Positions 42,961-54,490 of a DNA stretch of 64,000 bases are shown one piece after another. The notes beneath the pieces were generated by a model. That model had not been told where the DNA came from. It searched no databases and worked only from the letters and a program-made list of their open reading frames with translations. A program made the translations under genes and the position numbers. The stretch covers positions 2,873,979 to 2,937,978 of the forward strand of contig NW_006499207.1 of the NCBI RefSeq assembly GCF_000471905.2, given 5' to 3'. Position 1 is the first letter of the stretch; each line of letters opens with the position of its first letter. Origin of the DNA: Amborella trichopoda. Its lineage: Eukaryota > Streptophyta > Magnoliopsida > Amborellales > Amborellaceae.

Positions 42961-45583
42961 GCATCTGACCAGTGACTGGAAGAGGGCTTTTGAGGATTTT
43001 AGGCAGACCTCAGTAGCAACATGACCGTTTGGAAATTGAATGTTAGCTGAGGCGGTAGTCATGCGTCAGCTCGTCTTATCGGTCTAAGTGCCCTTTAGTG
43101 GGTTTTCACTTGAGCAGAAGAAGTGGCATCGTGAAGACAATTGTCACCAACTTCTATTACTTTAGGGCTGTTTTACTCATGACCTGTAGTCATGTCCAAC
43201 TTTTCCATTCGTCTTTACTCATGGTACCCTTTTGGGGTTTTCACCGTGCCCGAATTTTTTTCTCACGGAACTCTCTTACTCATGGTTTTGTAACCATGCC
43301 CATCCAACATTTTTACTCATGGTGTTCCCTTATCTAGGTATACACCATGCCCATCTTTTGAGAAGGCATTTTTTAGGGTCCTGCTTTCGAGACCTGTGTA
43401 AAGCCTTTTAACGTCATGCAGTCAAAACGTGCACTATAGTTCAGGGTCATACAGCTAGACCATAGCAATAACGAATGACAGTTTGTAGAGGCCATAAAGT
43501 GAATCTAGGGATGACTTTGGCCCATTTGGGAAGATGGCATGACGTTGCCTGTAAAGAGTTGATTAGATGGTGGGTGAAAAGTGGTGACCCACTAGCTGAC
43601 GGTGACTATGGGTCACAAGATGGCTTGTCGTTTGTTGAGCATGGGTAAGACTCACTGGGGGATGATGAAAGATGGTGAAGGTGGCCCGCGCACATGACTA
43701 GGTCGGCTAGGGAAGACGTGTGTGGAGATACACGTAAAGGGCATGTGCACCTACGTAGGCACACTAGGGAGAAGAAGAGGGTACACTGGGGAGAAGAATA
43801 GGGTACACGCACATAAATGGGCCGGTTAGGGAAAGCGTGCATGAAGATGCATGTGAAAGGGGTGTGTGGTTAATGGGTGCATGTTTTAAGGTCGCGGCTC
43901 CTAGACTTGGACAAAGTAGTTTAACATCATGTGGCTAAGACACGCACTATGGTTTAAGGTCATATAGCTTGGATCGTGGTTATGCAGTTTTAGGTCATGC
44001 AATCCAGACCGTACAGTTTAAGGTCGTGCAACTAGACCTCCGTTATAGTTTAAGGCCATATAGTTTGTACCATGGCTATGCAGTTTAGGGTCATGCAGCA
44101 TGGACTAAGTACGAATCACCATGTTAGTAGGGCTGCAAGGGGGGTAGGTATGTGGATAGCAATCTGGCTCCCTAAGAATACAGATAGTTAAGGCTATACA
44201 CATGCGAAGAGATGTGACCCTACGAGGAGTAGTAAACAGGAGAGGCTTCACTGGGGATTAGGAGAGCCAGTGTGACTCCATGGGGATAATGAATATCGGT
44301 GTGCATGGAACTCTGACAGGCCAGAGCAAAGATAAACCCAACCATGGGTTGAAGGGATAAGAATGACCTTAACTCTCTAGAGATGATGGGGTGAGTACGA
44401 CCCTTGCATACATCTAACTTCGCTGGGGGTCAAGTTAGAGTTATGCGTATGGACTATTTATCGCACTGCGCGTTACAGTTTTAGGGTCTTGTAGCTCAGA
44501 CCATGGCTACGTAGTTTACAGTAATACAGCTTGTGGTTTTGCAATTAGACCTCTGCTACAGTTTAGGGTCATGTAGTTTGGACCATGGTGCTAAGCCTTT
44601 TATCGTCATGCTGCCAGGATGCACATTATTGTTTAAGGTCATACAGCTGGACCATGGTCGTAAGTTTAAAGTCATGTGACAAGGACTTTACAGTTTAAGG
44701 TCGTGCAACTAGACCTCTACCATAGTTTAAGGTCGTATAGCATGGTAGTATAGTTTTAAGTCATGTGATAAGGACTTTTCAGCTTAAGGTTGTGAAACGA
44801 GACCTCTGCTATAGTTTAAGGTCATATAGTTCGGACCATGAATGTACAGTTTTGAGTCATGTGATAAGGACTATGGTTGTGCAGTTTAGGGTCATGCAGC
44901 ATGGACCGTGGAAATTAAGTTTAAGGTCATGCAGCGCGGACCATGGTAGTGTAGTTTAAAGTCATGCAGCACGGACCGTGGCAATGCAATTTAAAGTCAT
45001 GCAGCACGGACCGAGGCAGTGAAGTTTAAAGTCATGCAGCGCGGATCATGATGGTAGCGGTGAGGGGATGTGACTCCATCGGGGAATATAGCCATTACCA
45101 GAGACTGGGCTCCCTGAGGAGTGAGATTTTGATGCATGGGAATGAAGTTCCTGAGAATGAGAGACGATGGTCTAAATGGGTCTGCCATGGCCAGTGCGTG
45201 ACACTAGGTGTGGAGATTCATCAATAAGCCTAGGTGATGCATTACGTCCCTTGGTGAAGCACATGGGAGTAGCCCTTGATGTTTCCTGTGGTGGTAATCT
45301 GTGGACGAGACATGCAGGATGACCCTTGGACGAGAAGCACAGCGATACTCTCTGAACGAGATGTGCGGCAATAGTCTCGAATCAAGGCACATAATAAAAG
45401 TCTTGATGGGGTGCATGGCACTAGCCTTTTGATGAGGCACATGATGTATTTGTTGACGAGGTGCGTGGCGATGATGCTTCAGGTCTCGGGCTTGGCCCTC
45501 CCCGACCTGGTCTTATCACCATCAAGAGCTGGGCACTGAAGCGTCATTCTGAGTTTGGTTGGGGCAGTCTTCGGAACTACGGG
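42961..45583 (-). mobile_element. 3' region of element F
   Basis: Reverse complement of the 3' regions of A and C in the same order: conserved block remnant 42961-43190, GAGTAAAA repeats 43200-43380, 35-bp array 43390-45060 interrupted by unique sequence 43500-43860 and the CCCCAGTG-type block 44190-44460, then 36-bp-type repeats at 45225-45480 (GAC GAG GTGCGTGGC with a variable GATAGTCT-like part). No protein-coding sequence. Confidence 0.7.
43390..45060 (-). repeat. 35-bp tandem repeat array, element F
   Basis: Two blocks, 43390-44110 (broken by single-copy sequence) and 44460-45060. The last six units (44880-45060, GTCATGCAGC(A/G)CGGACC) are the most regular. Confidence 0.85.
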
Positions 45584-45594
45584 ATATAAAAAGG
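45584..45594 (+). promoter_or_regulatory. TATA box of the antisense unit, element F
   Basis: ATATAAAAAGG, followed by GGAGAAACC and, 0.9 kb on, by the open frame 46496-47639. Upstream CTCGGGCTTGGCCC and CCCCGACC match the promoter regions of copies A and C. Element F itself runs on the minus strand, so this promoter is antisense to gag and pol. Confidence 0.6.
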
Positions 45595-46495
45595 GGAGAA
45601 ACCTTAGTTTACAATTTTACTGAAGGGTAAAATAGTAGAAAGCCTTTTTAGAGAGAGATAGCCAAAGCTTTATGGTGAGGGTTTTTCGATGAGTAGTTCA
45701 CGACCAAAACTTGTAGAGACAGGTCCTTATGGATTTTTTGGCGAGCTTCAAGAGGTGCGAAGCTTCGCACCATGATTGCGAAGACTTTTCAGCAAGTGTT
45801 GAGGCTTTCAGAGAAAGGAAGAGGGTCTCTCAGGGCCTTAGAAGGTTCTATTGCTGCTCCAACCATTAAGCTACTGAAGCGGAGGTTGCAGAGAGTGTAA
45901 AGGGCTTTGTCAACTCGCTGGTTGTTGGAGGAGAAGGAGAAGGGGTTCCATTGAGTTCACTAGAAACTTAGTGAAATTTTGATGAGCTTTGGTGAATTGC
46001 TAAAGTGAGAAACCAGGGAGAAGGGCAATCCACAGGGTCTTAAGGGAGCTTTTTTTAGGGACTTCCAGTGGTTTTTCGCTAACTCCAGCAAAGAGAAAAA
46101 GGTGAGAATTATTTTCCTAGTGGGCGGGAGTGAAATCCCAGTGAAGAAGGCAAACGCAGGTGGGAAACCGAACGGTTGGGGGATCGTAATGGTTGTGAAG
46201 AAGAAGGGTCATGGGACGGCGAACGGTCACCCTCCGCAAGCAAAACGACAAGCCACGTCGTAAGTTTCAAGAGGGGTGTTCGGATTCAAGGGTTGCACGT
46301 CCGGCACGTGCTGACAGCTAGAGCGAGGCATTAATATTCCTTGGTTTGCGAGATGTCGATAGTCTTTGGCTGATCGCGAGATGGAGATTCCCTCCTAGTG
46401 GCGATAGTCTTGCCTTTGACTGTGATACAGCGATAGTCCTGCCCTGGTGAGCGTATTTTCTTTGTGGTCACCTAGCGTCCATCGTTTTTGTTCTA

Positions 46496-47639
46496 ATGGC
46501 CGAGTCTTTACTGGCCATTCCATACATGAAGGACCTCACGTGTGAAGGGGAGCTTGGCACTGACGTTTTCACCGGTGAGAGCTGGGTCAGAGGTGAACCA
46601 ATATGGCTCACCAAAGCCTTATGTGGACCCAAGTGGCCTCTGAGCATCACCTTTGTGAGTGTCCTCATTTAGTTGGTGACGAGGGAAGTTAATGATGGAG
46701 TGGTGAGCATAGAGGAAGAGGTAAGCCTTCTGCATTGCTTGCACCAAAACGTAGCCTCTAACACGAACTTGCCGACCCTAGGCAAGTGAATGGTGGAAAC
46801 CCCGGGCATGCAATGGTCCTCTTCCAGTCCGCCGATGCGAGGAGATTGAGCCTGATGTGGTCATGATCGGGGGCCAGAGCGAGGGAACCATTACCGAGGC
46901 ACCAAAGCAGTGTGACGTTCCTCTCGAATCCGAGGAAACTGAGGCTCTAGCTGCAGCCGGGAGTCCTCCTGTTATGGTTCCTCTTGCCGCATTGCCTAGG
47001 CCCACTTTTCGTGGAATGTCAGGCGTCTTCTTTGAGATGTTGCGAGCAAGTTTCCAAAAACTGAAAGAGCTGCCCCTTGAAGAGATTGGAACAACTCTTT
47101 TGCGGTTTAGGGAGATCACCGTAGGAAATGTACTTGAGTCACTCCCTTACTTCGATAGCCTCGCCAACGAGTCAGAGGGATGGAGAATGGAGGCTCTGCA
47201 AGCAGAGAAGACTACTAAGAGACTAGAGGATTCGAAGCTGAAGTGGTTGGAGAATTCCCTCAAACAAGGTCGAGAGTTGGTTGATGCCTAAGTGGGGGAA
47301 ATAGATGTTATTGCCTCTTAGAGGTCCACCCTTACCGAGGAAGCTGCAACATGCCACAATAAGGTACATGCCTTGAAGGCAGAAATAGCTAAATTGGCGC
47401 TAGCGCTTGAGGAGTTGGAGAAGGAGACAGTAGCCTGGGAAGCCATGGATAAGGAGTTAGGCCAGAAGTTACTAGACCTTGAGAGCTCCTTGAGGGAGCA
47501 ACTGGCTATAGTGGACCATGAGGACAACACGGTGGCCGGATTGAGGGCCGAGATTGAGCAAGTGAAGGCTTCAACCAAAGAATGTAGAGGGAGGGTCAAT
47601 GAGATTTTTGACGGTGCCTTCTTTCTATTTTTTTTGTAA
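46496..47639 (+). pseudogene. Antisense ORF with coiled-coil end, element F
   Basis: The reading opens with MAESLLAIPYMKDLTCEGEL (46496-46672, TAG), then after a frameshift gives 46857-47291 (144 codons; PLAALPRPTFRGMSG, FFEMLRASFQKLKELPLEE) and 47373-47639 (88 codons), which share one frame with two stops between them. The last part is heptad-like and charged (KAEIAKLALALEELEKE, LLDLESSLREQL, LRAEIEQVKAS), a probable coiled coil. It lies antisense after the gag-pol position, as the extra ORFs of several Tat-lineage elements do. The length, about 380 codons in the ancestor, is an estimate. I do not recognise the function; a host-like coiled-coil protein of transposon origin is most likely. 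Confidence 0.6.
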
Positions 47640-47925
47640 AGAAAAAACACTTGTAATATTTTTTCTTGATGATTAAAATGACCCTTTTCTCTTCCCTGTG
47701 CATGGCATGTCTTTTGTTCCCTCTTTTTTGTCTTCATTTCATTGCTTCCGCCCTTTCATGGTTTGAGACGAGAATGACTCCTTGCTTCATCTTGTGGCAG
47801 CCTGTTGTGGCTTCAATGACCTCGAATGGGGGAGCAGTTGCTCTCTCACCCCTGAGCGTTTGATTGGAGAGGGGCTTATAATTCATGATTCTCATGATTT
47901 GATGAACCAGCTCGCTGTAAATGCT
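47640..47925. other. Interval between the antisense ORF and gag of element F
   Basis: Begins with an A/T-rich stretch after the ORF stop (TTGTAATATTTTTTC, GATTAAAATG) that may hold a poly(A) signal of the antisense unit. The rest is unrecognised. No gene seen. Confidence 0.35.
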
Positions 47926-48850
47926 CTAGTCTGGGGGAGCTTTGGGTTCGATTCGAGGTGCCTTGGTCTTGAGCTCTTCGTAGGTCTTAGTCTCAGGGAC
48001 TAACCCCTTTAAATGCTTTGAAGCGATGCCCATGACCTCCAATTGACCTTGGAGGTTATGAACATTGCTTCTCAGCTCTGCCATGTGGGCTTCTTCCTGA
48101 GAGCTGGAGGGATCGCTCTTGTTTGGCTGTACTTCTTCAACAACCTCATAGAAGCGTTGGTAGAGCAACTGCTCCATTTCTTGCCAAGTGTACACCGTGT
48201 TTGGCAGCAGCCAAGCATACCACTGGAAGGCTGGTCCTTCGAGAGTCTCGATGAACTAGCGGAAGAGGAGACGTCTATCACTTACTATATCCTGACAGGT
48301 TGCTCTAAAGTGGGCCATATGCTGGTGAGGAGATGTAGTACCATTGAACAAGGGGATTTTCCCTTTTTGGTAGTTTGGGGGAAACGACATCTTGTCAATG
48401 TACGAAGGATACAGCTTTCGGTAGAGTGGCATCTCTTGCATGCCCAGGACCTTGTTCTTGAGGCTATGGGCCACTATAGCATCTATGTCGGTTTGGGAGA
48501 CCCCACGAGAAGAGGAGCTGTCTTGGGAGACCAGAGGGGGAGTCTCCCTAGGAGCTGTGTCCTCACCAGTCGAGGAATAAGGCAAAGAAAGGGACCTGGA
48601 GGCCTCTAGGCGCTCCATCTTTCCGAGGATGGCTTACATCATTTCCTCAAACTTGTTCATCTACTTCTCTTGAGCGTCATTCCAGTCATTGATCACCATG
48701 AAACTGATCGTTTCTTTTAAGAAGTTAGAGTCAGGTGATGCAGCAAACTGTCAAGGGTGGCTAGTCGTGCATGGCAAGTCTGTCTAGAGGGACTCAGCTT
48801 TCCCGGGCTAGACTTGGGCTTTGTATGCCGATCTTTTGAGCACCGGTTCT
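47926..48850 (-). pseudogene. gag of element F, fused to an unrelated end
   Basis: The minus-strand frame 48618 to 47926 is open except for one TAG (48256-48258). It shows VSQTDIDAIVAHSLKNKVLG, FPPNYQKGKIPLFNGT and SPHQHMAHFRATC, then YTWQEMEQLLYQRFYE, the capsid motifs of Tat gag. After RFYE the protein leaves the family sequence seen in H (LQRNIETIEI) and continues for about 70 codons with an unknown tail (MAELRSNVHNLQGQLEVM, LVPETKTYEELKTKAP). A deletion that removed the rest of gag and all of pol probably created this fusion. The gag start lies near 48700-48850 in damaged sequence. Confidence 0.8.
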
Positions 48851-50275
48851 TGACGGTCTTAGGATCGTGACTTCAGGGTGGTGATCATCGAACAGTATTC
48901 CTGGACTTGCTCAGCCTCCAGAGTTTTAACAGGGAAGAAGGAATTACAAGGAAGGAGGTGGTCGGGGTGGTGACCTTGACTGCCTTGGAGGTTTCCCTGC
49001 TCAGGATCTGCAGGCCTCTTTTCTGCTTGATCCTGAGGCAGCTGTGAACCTCATTCTAGAACTGAGCCTGAGACCTGGACTGCCCTGTTTTCTTCAAACA
49101 GGCGAGGGCCATGTTTATGAGTTGGAGCAGGAATTATGCCCAAGGATGGAGGGCAGCTTGGGTTCTTATCTTGGAGGGTGGAGGCCTCTGTCTGACATTA
49201 AGTCGTTGCTCCAAATTCCTTTGTGAGGACTGGGCGTTCGGTTGACCTGGGGCTGGCTCAAGATGGTACTCTTAGGAAAGACCTTTGAGTATCAGAGCTT
49301 GAGGTGCTTTCCTGACAGCAGGGAAGCGGCAAAGGAAGAAGCTGGCTCGTGACTCCGCCTGAGTGTGGATCCGAGAGGGACCTATAAAGATGGTGCGTGT
49401 GCACCTTTAAGATTAGCCATCCGGGTGACTTGGGGGTCAGCTCAGGCTCGATCAATGCGTTTGACCTGAGGAGGCCGAGACTCAAGAGGTTGTGTTTGTG
49501 AGGGACAAGGTGGGAGCTTGTCTCTCACAAGGTGAAGCTATGTGTGCCGGAAGGGAAGACAGAATGGTCGACCCTCCCATGCATAAGGGGACATAGGGTT
49601 AGCGCTGCCCTGAGCTACAGAAAGCGAATGCATGGCGCATGTAGGGTTCGACCCGAGAAGGCTTGGCCCTGGATGCGAGCTCAAGGTAACATGAGAGTTG
49701 CCCCGAGGTGTGCCTCGAGTGATAGGCTACGAGCCTTTGAGTGTTTGCGAGCGGTGAAGACCTCAGGACCTCTACCTTTGTGTACCAACCCTCAGGTGTG
49801 GAGGCTCCGGAGTAGTGAAGGACCACAGGGGGTTGCCTTGCAGCGAACCTCAGGAGCGATGACAGTTTTCTTGCCTTTCACAAGGATAGATGGGGCAGCC
49901 TTCCTACGTACTGTAGCATTATGACTGGCAGGAGATTACCAGTAGCAAGGTGCACGACAACAGGAGTGCTGCCCATGCAAGGAGCCTTGGTCGAGAGTCC
50001 ACCAGGGCAAGCAAGCGGAGAGGTAGGGACCTTTATGTCCCCTCTAGCACCGATCCAGGTGAGAACCTGGGAGATAGATTGTTAGTCGTGACTCAGAAGG
50101 AGAGTAGGGAAGGAGGCTTGAGTGAGTCGCTTCCCTAGAACAATCACAAGTGCAGGGATAAGGCAGTCCTCGACCCAGATGAATTGGTTGGACAACCCAG
50201 GTGCCATATAAATAGGTGCAAAAAGTAAAAAGGAAATTGGTCAAACAGGAGCGAACTAACTAAGGGGTAGTAAGA
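48851..50275 (-). pseudogene. Leader region of element F
   Basis: Corresponds to the leaders of B, E and H. The minus-strand open frame 49599-49826 has the KVEVLRSSPLANTQRLVAYH version of the shared peptide. The GKSLAGH part near 49920 is broken. Plus-strand frames in this stretch (49532-49924, 49950-50138) have no counterpart elsewhere and look accidental. Confidence 0.45.
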
Positions 50276-50291
50276 CCCAGTGGAGTCGCCA
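50276..50291 (-). promoter_or_regulatory. Primer-binding site, element F
   Basis: The minus strand reads TGGCGACTCCACTGGG, the cleanest PBS of the family in this window, 3 bases after the LTR end (CCTAACTA at 50295-50302). Confidence 0.88.
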
Positions 50292-50294
50292 AGC

Positions 50295-52913
50295 TAGTTA
50301 GGTGCCTCGATCTTTCCCTCTGGATCTAGGTGATCTAGCGAAACGTGTCTTGAGTTTTTGGTGAACCTGGGATTTGAGATCGCTCTCTCAGAACCTTGCT
50401 CGAGGGCAAGGGCAGGTATAACAACCAATGAGGGAGGAATTTTAGGTGCGTTCGGGACTTACTAGGGCTGGCTTGCATGGACGCCCTCTTCGATCATGAA
50501 GAGAGCTCCCCAGCTACTTGAGCTGGTTCGGAATCGCTTCCTTTGACCAGTAATCCTCATGTTTTTCTGCACCGCACTTCTATGGTTAATTTGTAAGACA
50601 CGTGCATCGAAGGGACCCACCCTTGTCTTAAGGCAAAGCATGTTCACATGAGAAGGCGATCAAGTGCAAGGTTCGGTGAAAGATAGAAAAGGGAAGAGAG
50701 CTTGACGTAGGGGTGACACTAGCATGACAACCAGATATTACCGACTTGGAGTGGTAGCAAGACGAGCATGGTTCTCAGGACCAGCACGACGGAAATACTA
50801 CACGAAACCGAGGTTAGTGCGTCAGTGAAAGGCTAGGTCTACCCTCAATCAAGTGAGAGGAAAAGAAGTGAAGAGGAAAGAACGAGACAACAAAGAGAAG
50901 GGGAAATCCGAACATTAATAGGCGTCGCCTTTGACAACGCAAGGAGACGACGCATCCCTTGTAGACGATGCTTACTCTGGATGAGGCAAACAGTGATGGT
51001 TTCTCTTAGGTCGTACGGTGAGAGGTGTGGGATGCAGGGAGAACGGCAATGGGCACCGGTCACGCAGAGGAAGCTCACAGACGGTAATGAGTGTCGTCAA
51101 AGCCTCTAGCGAGCTATGATAAGTATCACCGTCTTCGCTAGACGCGCAATAGAGGAAGACCCCTGCAGGCGGCAACAAACTTCACCGTCTGGGTTCTTCG
51201 TTGAGACGTCACAACTATGTCTGTGGACAACGATAAGTAGCACAATCTAAAGACTTCATTGTAAGAAAGAGACAGATGAATAGAAGGGGAGGGGACTCGT
51301 GCATGACGTTATCATCACCATGCACAACTTGTAAGGACCAAGGGATAGGCCTGCACAGCACTGCCACTGTCGTGCACGACCTCAGCAAGGAACTCAGACG
51401 AAGAAGAGGGAGAATAGAGGGGAGAAGACAGAGAGAAGAAGAAAAGAAAAATAAGAGAGAGAAGGTTTACCTCAACCCTAGGGGCACTGGTCAAAAATTT
51501 CTCTCACCAAACTCTCTCTCTCAAACATGACACCACAATGGTAAGAAAGAGAAACTTGTACTACGTGAAAACTCTCTCTTTTGTGTGTATGCATCTGTCT
51601 CTTCTTTTTTCTGCATAATTTGATGGTATGTATATATAGAAGTATGCCCCAAACATGGGTGGATGATCAAAAGTAACCCTAATTGTTGAAGATTAAGATT
51701 AAATTGAATTAAAAAAAATAGAAAATAGGGTACAAAATGATAGATTTTCCCTTTCTAACAAGTTGTGGAATTCAAGAACAGTCCCTGCGCTACCTTAAAA
51801 CTTGTGAGATCTTGCATGACTGATCCAGGGTTGTTCTGATGCCTGGTTGAACGTAAGATGATTAATTTCTTGTAGGGCTCAACATGGTGATCGATTTGAT
51901 ACCAACTTCGAGGCATGGATCGTGTCTTTTGTGAACGATCATGTGACTTGAAATTTGAGTAGATCTCGAAACTTTGGATCGATAGTGTGTTCGTTCCTTG
52001 ATGTGTTTTTTTTGTTTTCTTCACTAAATCACACTAAGCATGCCACTACGATCACGGGGTACCAAACGCATCTCGATTCCATGGTCAAACGAAGATTTTG
52101 TAAGTTTGGAATTTTGACCAAAATCAAGGACTATGACGATGGAATTTACAGTCTGTTTGTACGTTTCATGTGCAAAATCCAACCATTAATCTTGTACGGG
52201 GTTCGAGTCAGAGATTTCTCGAGACCTTACGCCCGTAATGGAATTGGTCTCGCGTCGATCGACCTCACGAGCGGTGTGATTTTGCCACTCAAGCGAGGCA
52301 CGATGCTCCTGAATTTCATGCACTTTCTTCGCGGATCAACAACTTCTCTCTACCTTTTCTTCGTGCTCAAGTATCCTCACAAGGTGTTCCACATATCGAA
52401 TCGCTCATCTTGATTAGATGAACATGCCCACCAAATTTGAGTGCGATCGGACCTAGGACGAGTGAGATATGAGTGTCGAAAGTCACTAGTCATGACTGTC
52501 CCTTCAATGGTGCAGTGTTACAGGGTGGCCACATGGGAATAGTGTGAGGCTTTTCTTGTTTCACTCTTTCGCATATTACTTCTTCCTAAAATGTCTGTTT
52601 AAGCTGAACATGACCCCTGGGGATTTTCAATCGTGTTGGATCCAATGGTGATGGTCCCACAACAATTTGAGACGTTGCAAATGTAGCTCTACTTATAGGG
52701 GTCTATTTCAGGGTGCTAGAGGTCGATTATGTCGGAACTGTTTCTCAGTCTGCACTGCCATAGACATATTAGATTGCTACGAAACATGGCAGCAAACTCT
52801 TGAGAGACCTCATGAAGATCTTTGCCTGTTCTGGGGCAGTTTTGAGATTGACATAATTTCCACTACTTACTAGGCCTTTATTGAGTGAGGGCCCATGTTG
52901 ATTAAAACTACCA
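50295..52913 (-). mobile_element. LTR shared by elements F and H (second U5 subtype)
   Basis: 5' LTR of F and, by position, 3' LTR of H. U5 50295-51500 has no pyrimidine/hairpin array but GGCAACGACGA-type sequence and a short GA-rich part near 51400-51465. TATA box TCTATATATA on the minus strand at 51630-51640. U3 continues to a damaged start (TGGTAGTTTT) at 52913, next to pol of H. Confidence 0.8.
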
Positions 52914-53582
52914 TCTAACACCCATATGAAGGGAGTGTCATTCTTTACGAGATGTGAATGGGGCCTACATCATCCTGAGATATTTGAGATGAACCTCCAA
53001 ATGTAAGCGAGATGTCCTTGAAGAGACCGCAATTCATGGAGGGTCATAGGCGATGGCATGTCCTGAATGGCCATGATTTTGAGTGGCTTGAACTCCTGCC
53101 CATGGTATATCACGATGAACCTTAAGAATTTTCTTGAGAGTACACCAAAGGTGCTTTCTAAAGTTATGATCCATTCTTCTTGAAGGATATGATCCACAAA
53201 GAGGTCGAGTGCTATGTGGATGACCTGGTGGTGAAGTTTGAAACAAAGACACTCACGTACAAGACCTCAAAAAGGTATTTGAGCCATTCTTCTTCTTAAC
53301 TAAGACGACATTCGCCATCCATCTTGGGTATTTGACTTCTCGTATGAATTCAACCTGCCTGAGCTTGTTCATCTCAGCATCGATCTGCATCTCAAGGTCG
53401 GGTCTAAACCTCCTTGATTTCTGTATCATGGGTTTGACGGTTGGATCAATACTGCTGCGATGGATAGAAATTTGAGGGTCTAGACTGAGCATCTCATGAT
53501 AATGCCAGGTGAAGACGTCAATGTTTTCTCAAAGGAGGGAGATGTAATTTTCTTTCTCTTTTGAAGTCATGTTTTTTTAGAT
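52914..53582 (-). pseudogene. Reverse transcriptase remnant of element H, with an inverted piece
   Basis: The minus-strand frame 53253-53492 has IDPTVKPMIQKSRRF, FIREVKYPRWMANVV and VKKKNG (RT fingers). The minus-strand frame 52970-53197 has SRKFLRFIVIYHGQEFKP, MTLHELRSLQGHLAY and FISNISG (thumb). Between them, 53188-53283 encodes the catalytic stretch ECYVDDLVVKF and the following helix on the plus strand, so a piece of RT is inverted and about 100 codons around it are lost. The rest of pol is cut at 52914 by the LTR of F. The YVDD box itself is intact but unusable in this orientation. Confidence 0.88.
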
Positions 53583-54490
53583 GAAATTTGGCCTTGAATC
53601 TGCTTCATCCCCTAAGTTTATCTCTTCGAGCTTGTCAGTTGCGGCATGACCACCTTGATCCCATTCTTCTGAAGCATCTTGTAATTCTTCATTTGGCGAT
53701 TCAGGATGCTTCTCATCAATCTCGAGTGCAGAGACACACGATCCTGACATTTTTCCTTCTAGGAGAGGTCCGGCGCGAGAGACAATTCTTGGTCTCTGCA
53801 AAGAGTAAGGAATGAATGGGTAGGCTTCAAAGGGCGAGTTCAAGACCTTACAACTGGGGTCGCTCGGTACTTGCCCCGAGTTGGGCGACTTCATGAACCT
53901 GAATCATGTGACAGGTCTCGTGGAAATAGGAGCTTGAAGATGGCTCAGTCGTGGCTTGGAGTGCTAAGGTGTCGGCGGCTGTTGAGAATCCAGCCACCTA
54001 GACCAGCATCTCTCTGAGGCGCTTTGCTGTGACTTAATGAGGCTGGTGCCTCCGAGCTCTATGTTTAGTGCGTCGAAGTTTGGAGACTATCGAGCTGCAT
54101 CTGTGGAGAAAACAGAAGAGGAGCGAGCAGAAGAATCTGAATATTCCGAGCAGCTTTTTACGTCATCGCTAGACTTAGACATGTGCAAGGGTATTTTAGG
54201 TCTTCCAGCTCTGACCATTGGGGGGTGCTTTTAGTGTCATCACCCATATTGGACGACTGCAGGGGGTATTTTAGGTCTTGCCCCAGCTTTGACCGTTGTG
54301 GGGTGCTTTTAGCATCATCACCCACCTCATTAATCGTCACTGTGGGAGGCCTCAGTTGCACCGAATGCTTCCTTTAACTCTTCAAGCTCTATCTGACCTT
54401 TGTTAATAAGGGCTTCGATAATATCGTTGAGATTATAGCAGTAATGAGTGGGGTGGCCTACTTTCCCTATGATAGGCCCGGTACTTCTCA
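53583..54490 (-). pseudogene. gag C-terminus to protease-RT linker, element H
   Basis: Near 54370-54490 the minus strand gives GHPTHYCYNLNDIIEALI then QIELEELKEAFGATEASHSDD, the zinc-binding end of Tat gag. A roughly 75-bp direct repeat follows (54191-54340; DDAKSTPQRSK/DDTKSTPQWSE in the frame 54158-54361). The open frame 53577-53894 has an EEINLGDEADSRPNFI end, which is the linker before RT in this lineage. The protease (DTG/DSG motif) is not recognisable between them, so part of pol is missing. Confidence 0.7.

Noticed and set aside
49532..49924. 130-codon plus frame as a host gene
   Set aside because: Opposite the leader of element F; other copies (B, E, H) do not keep it open, while the minus peptides recur.
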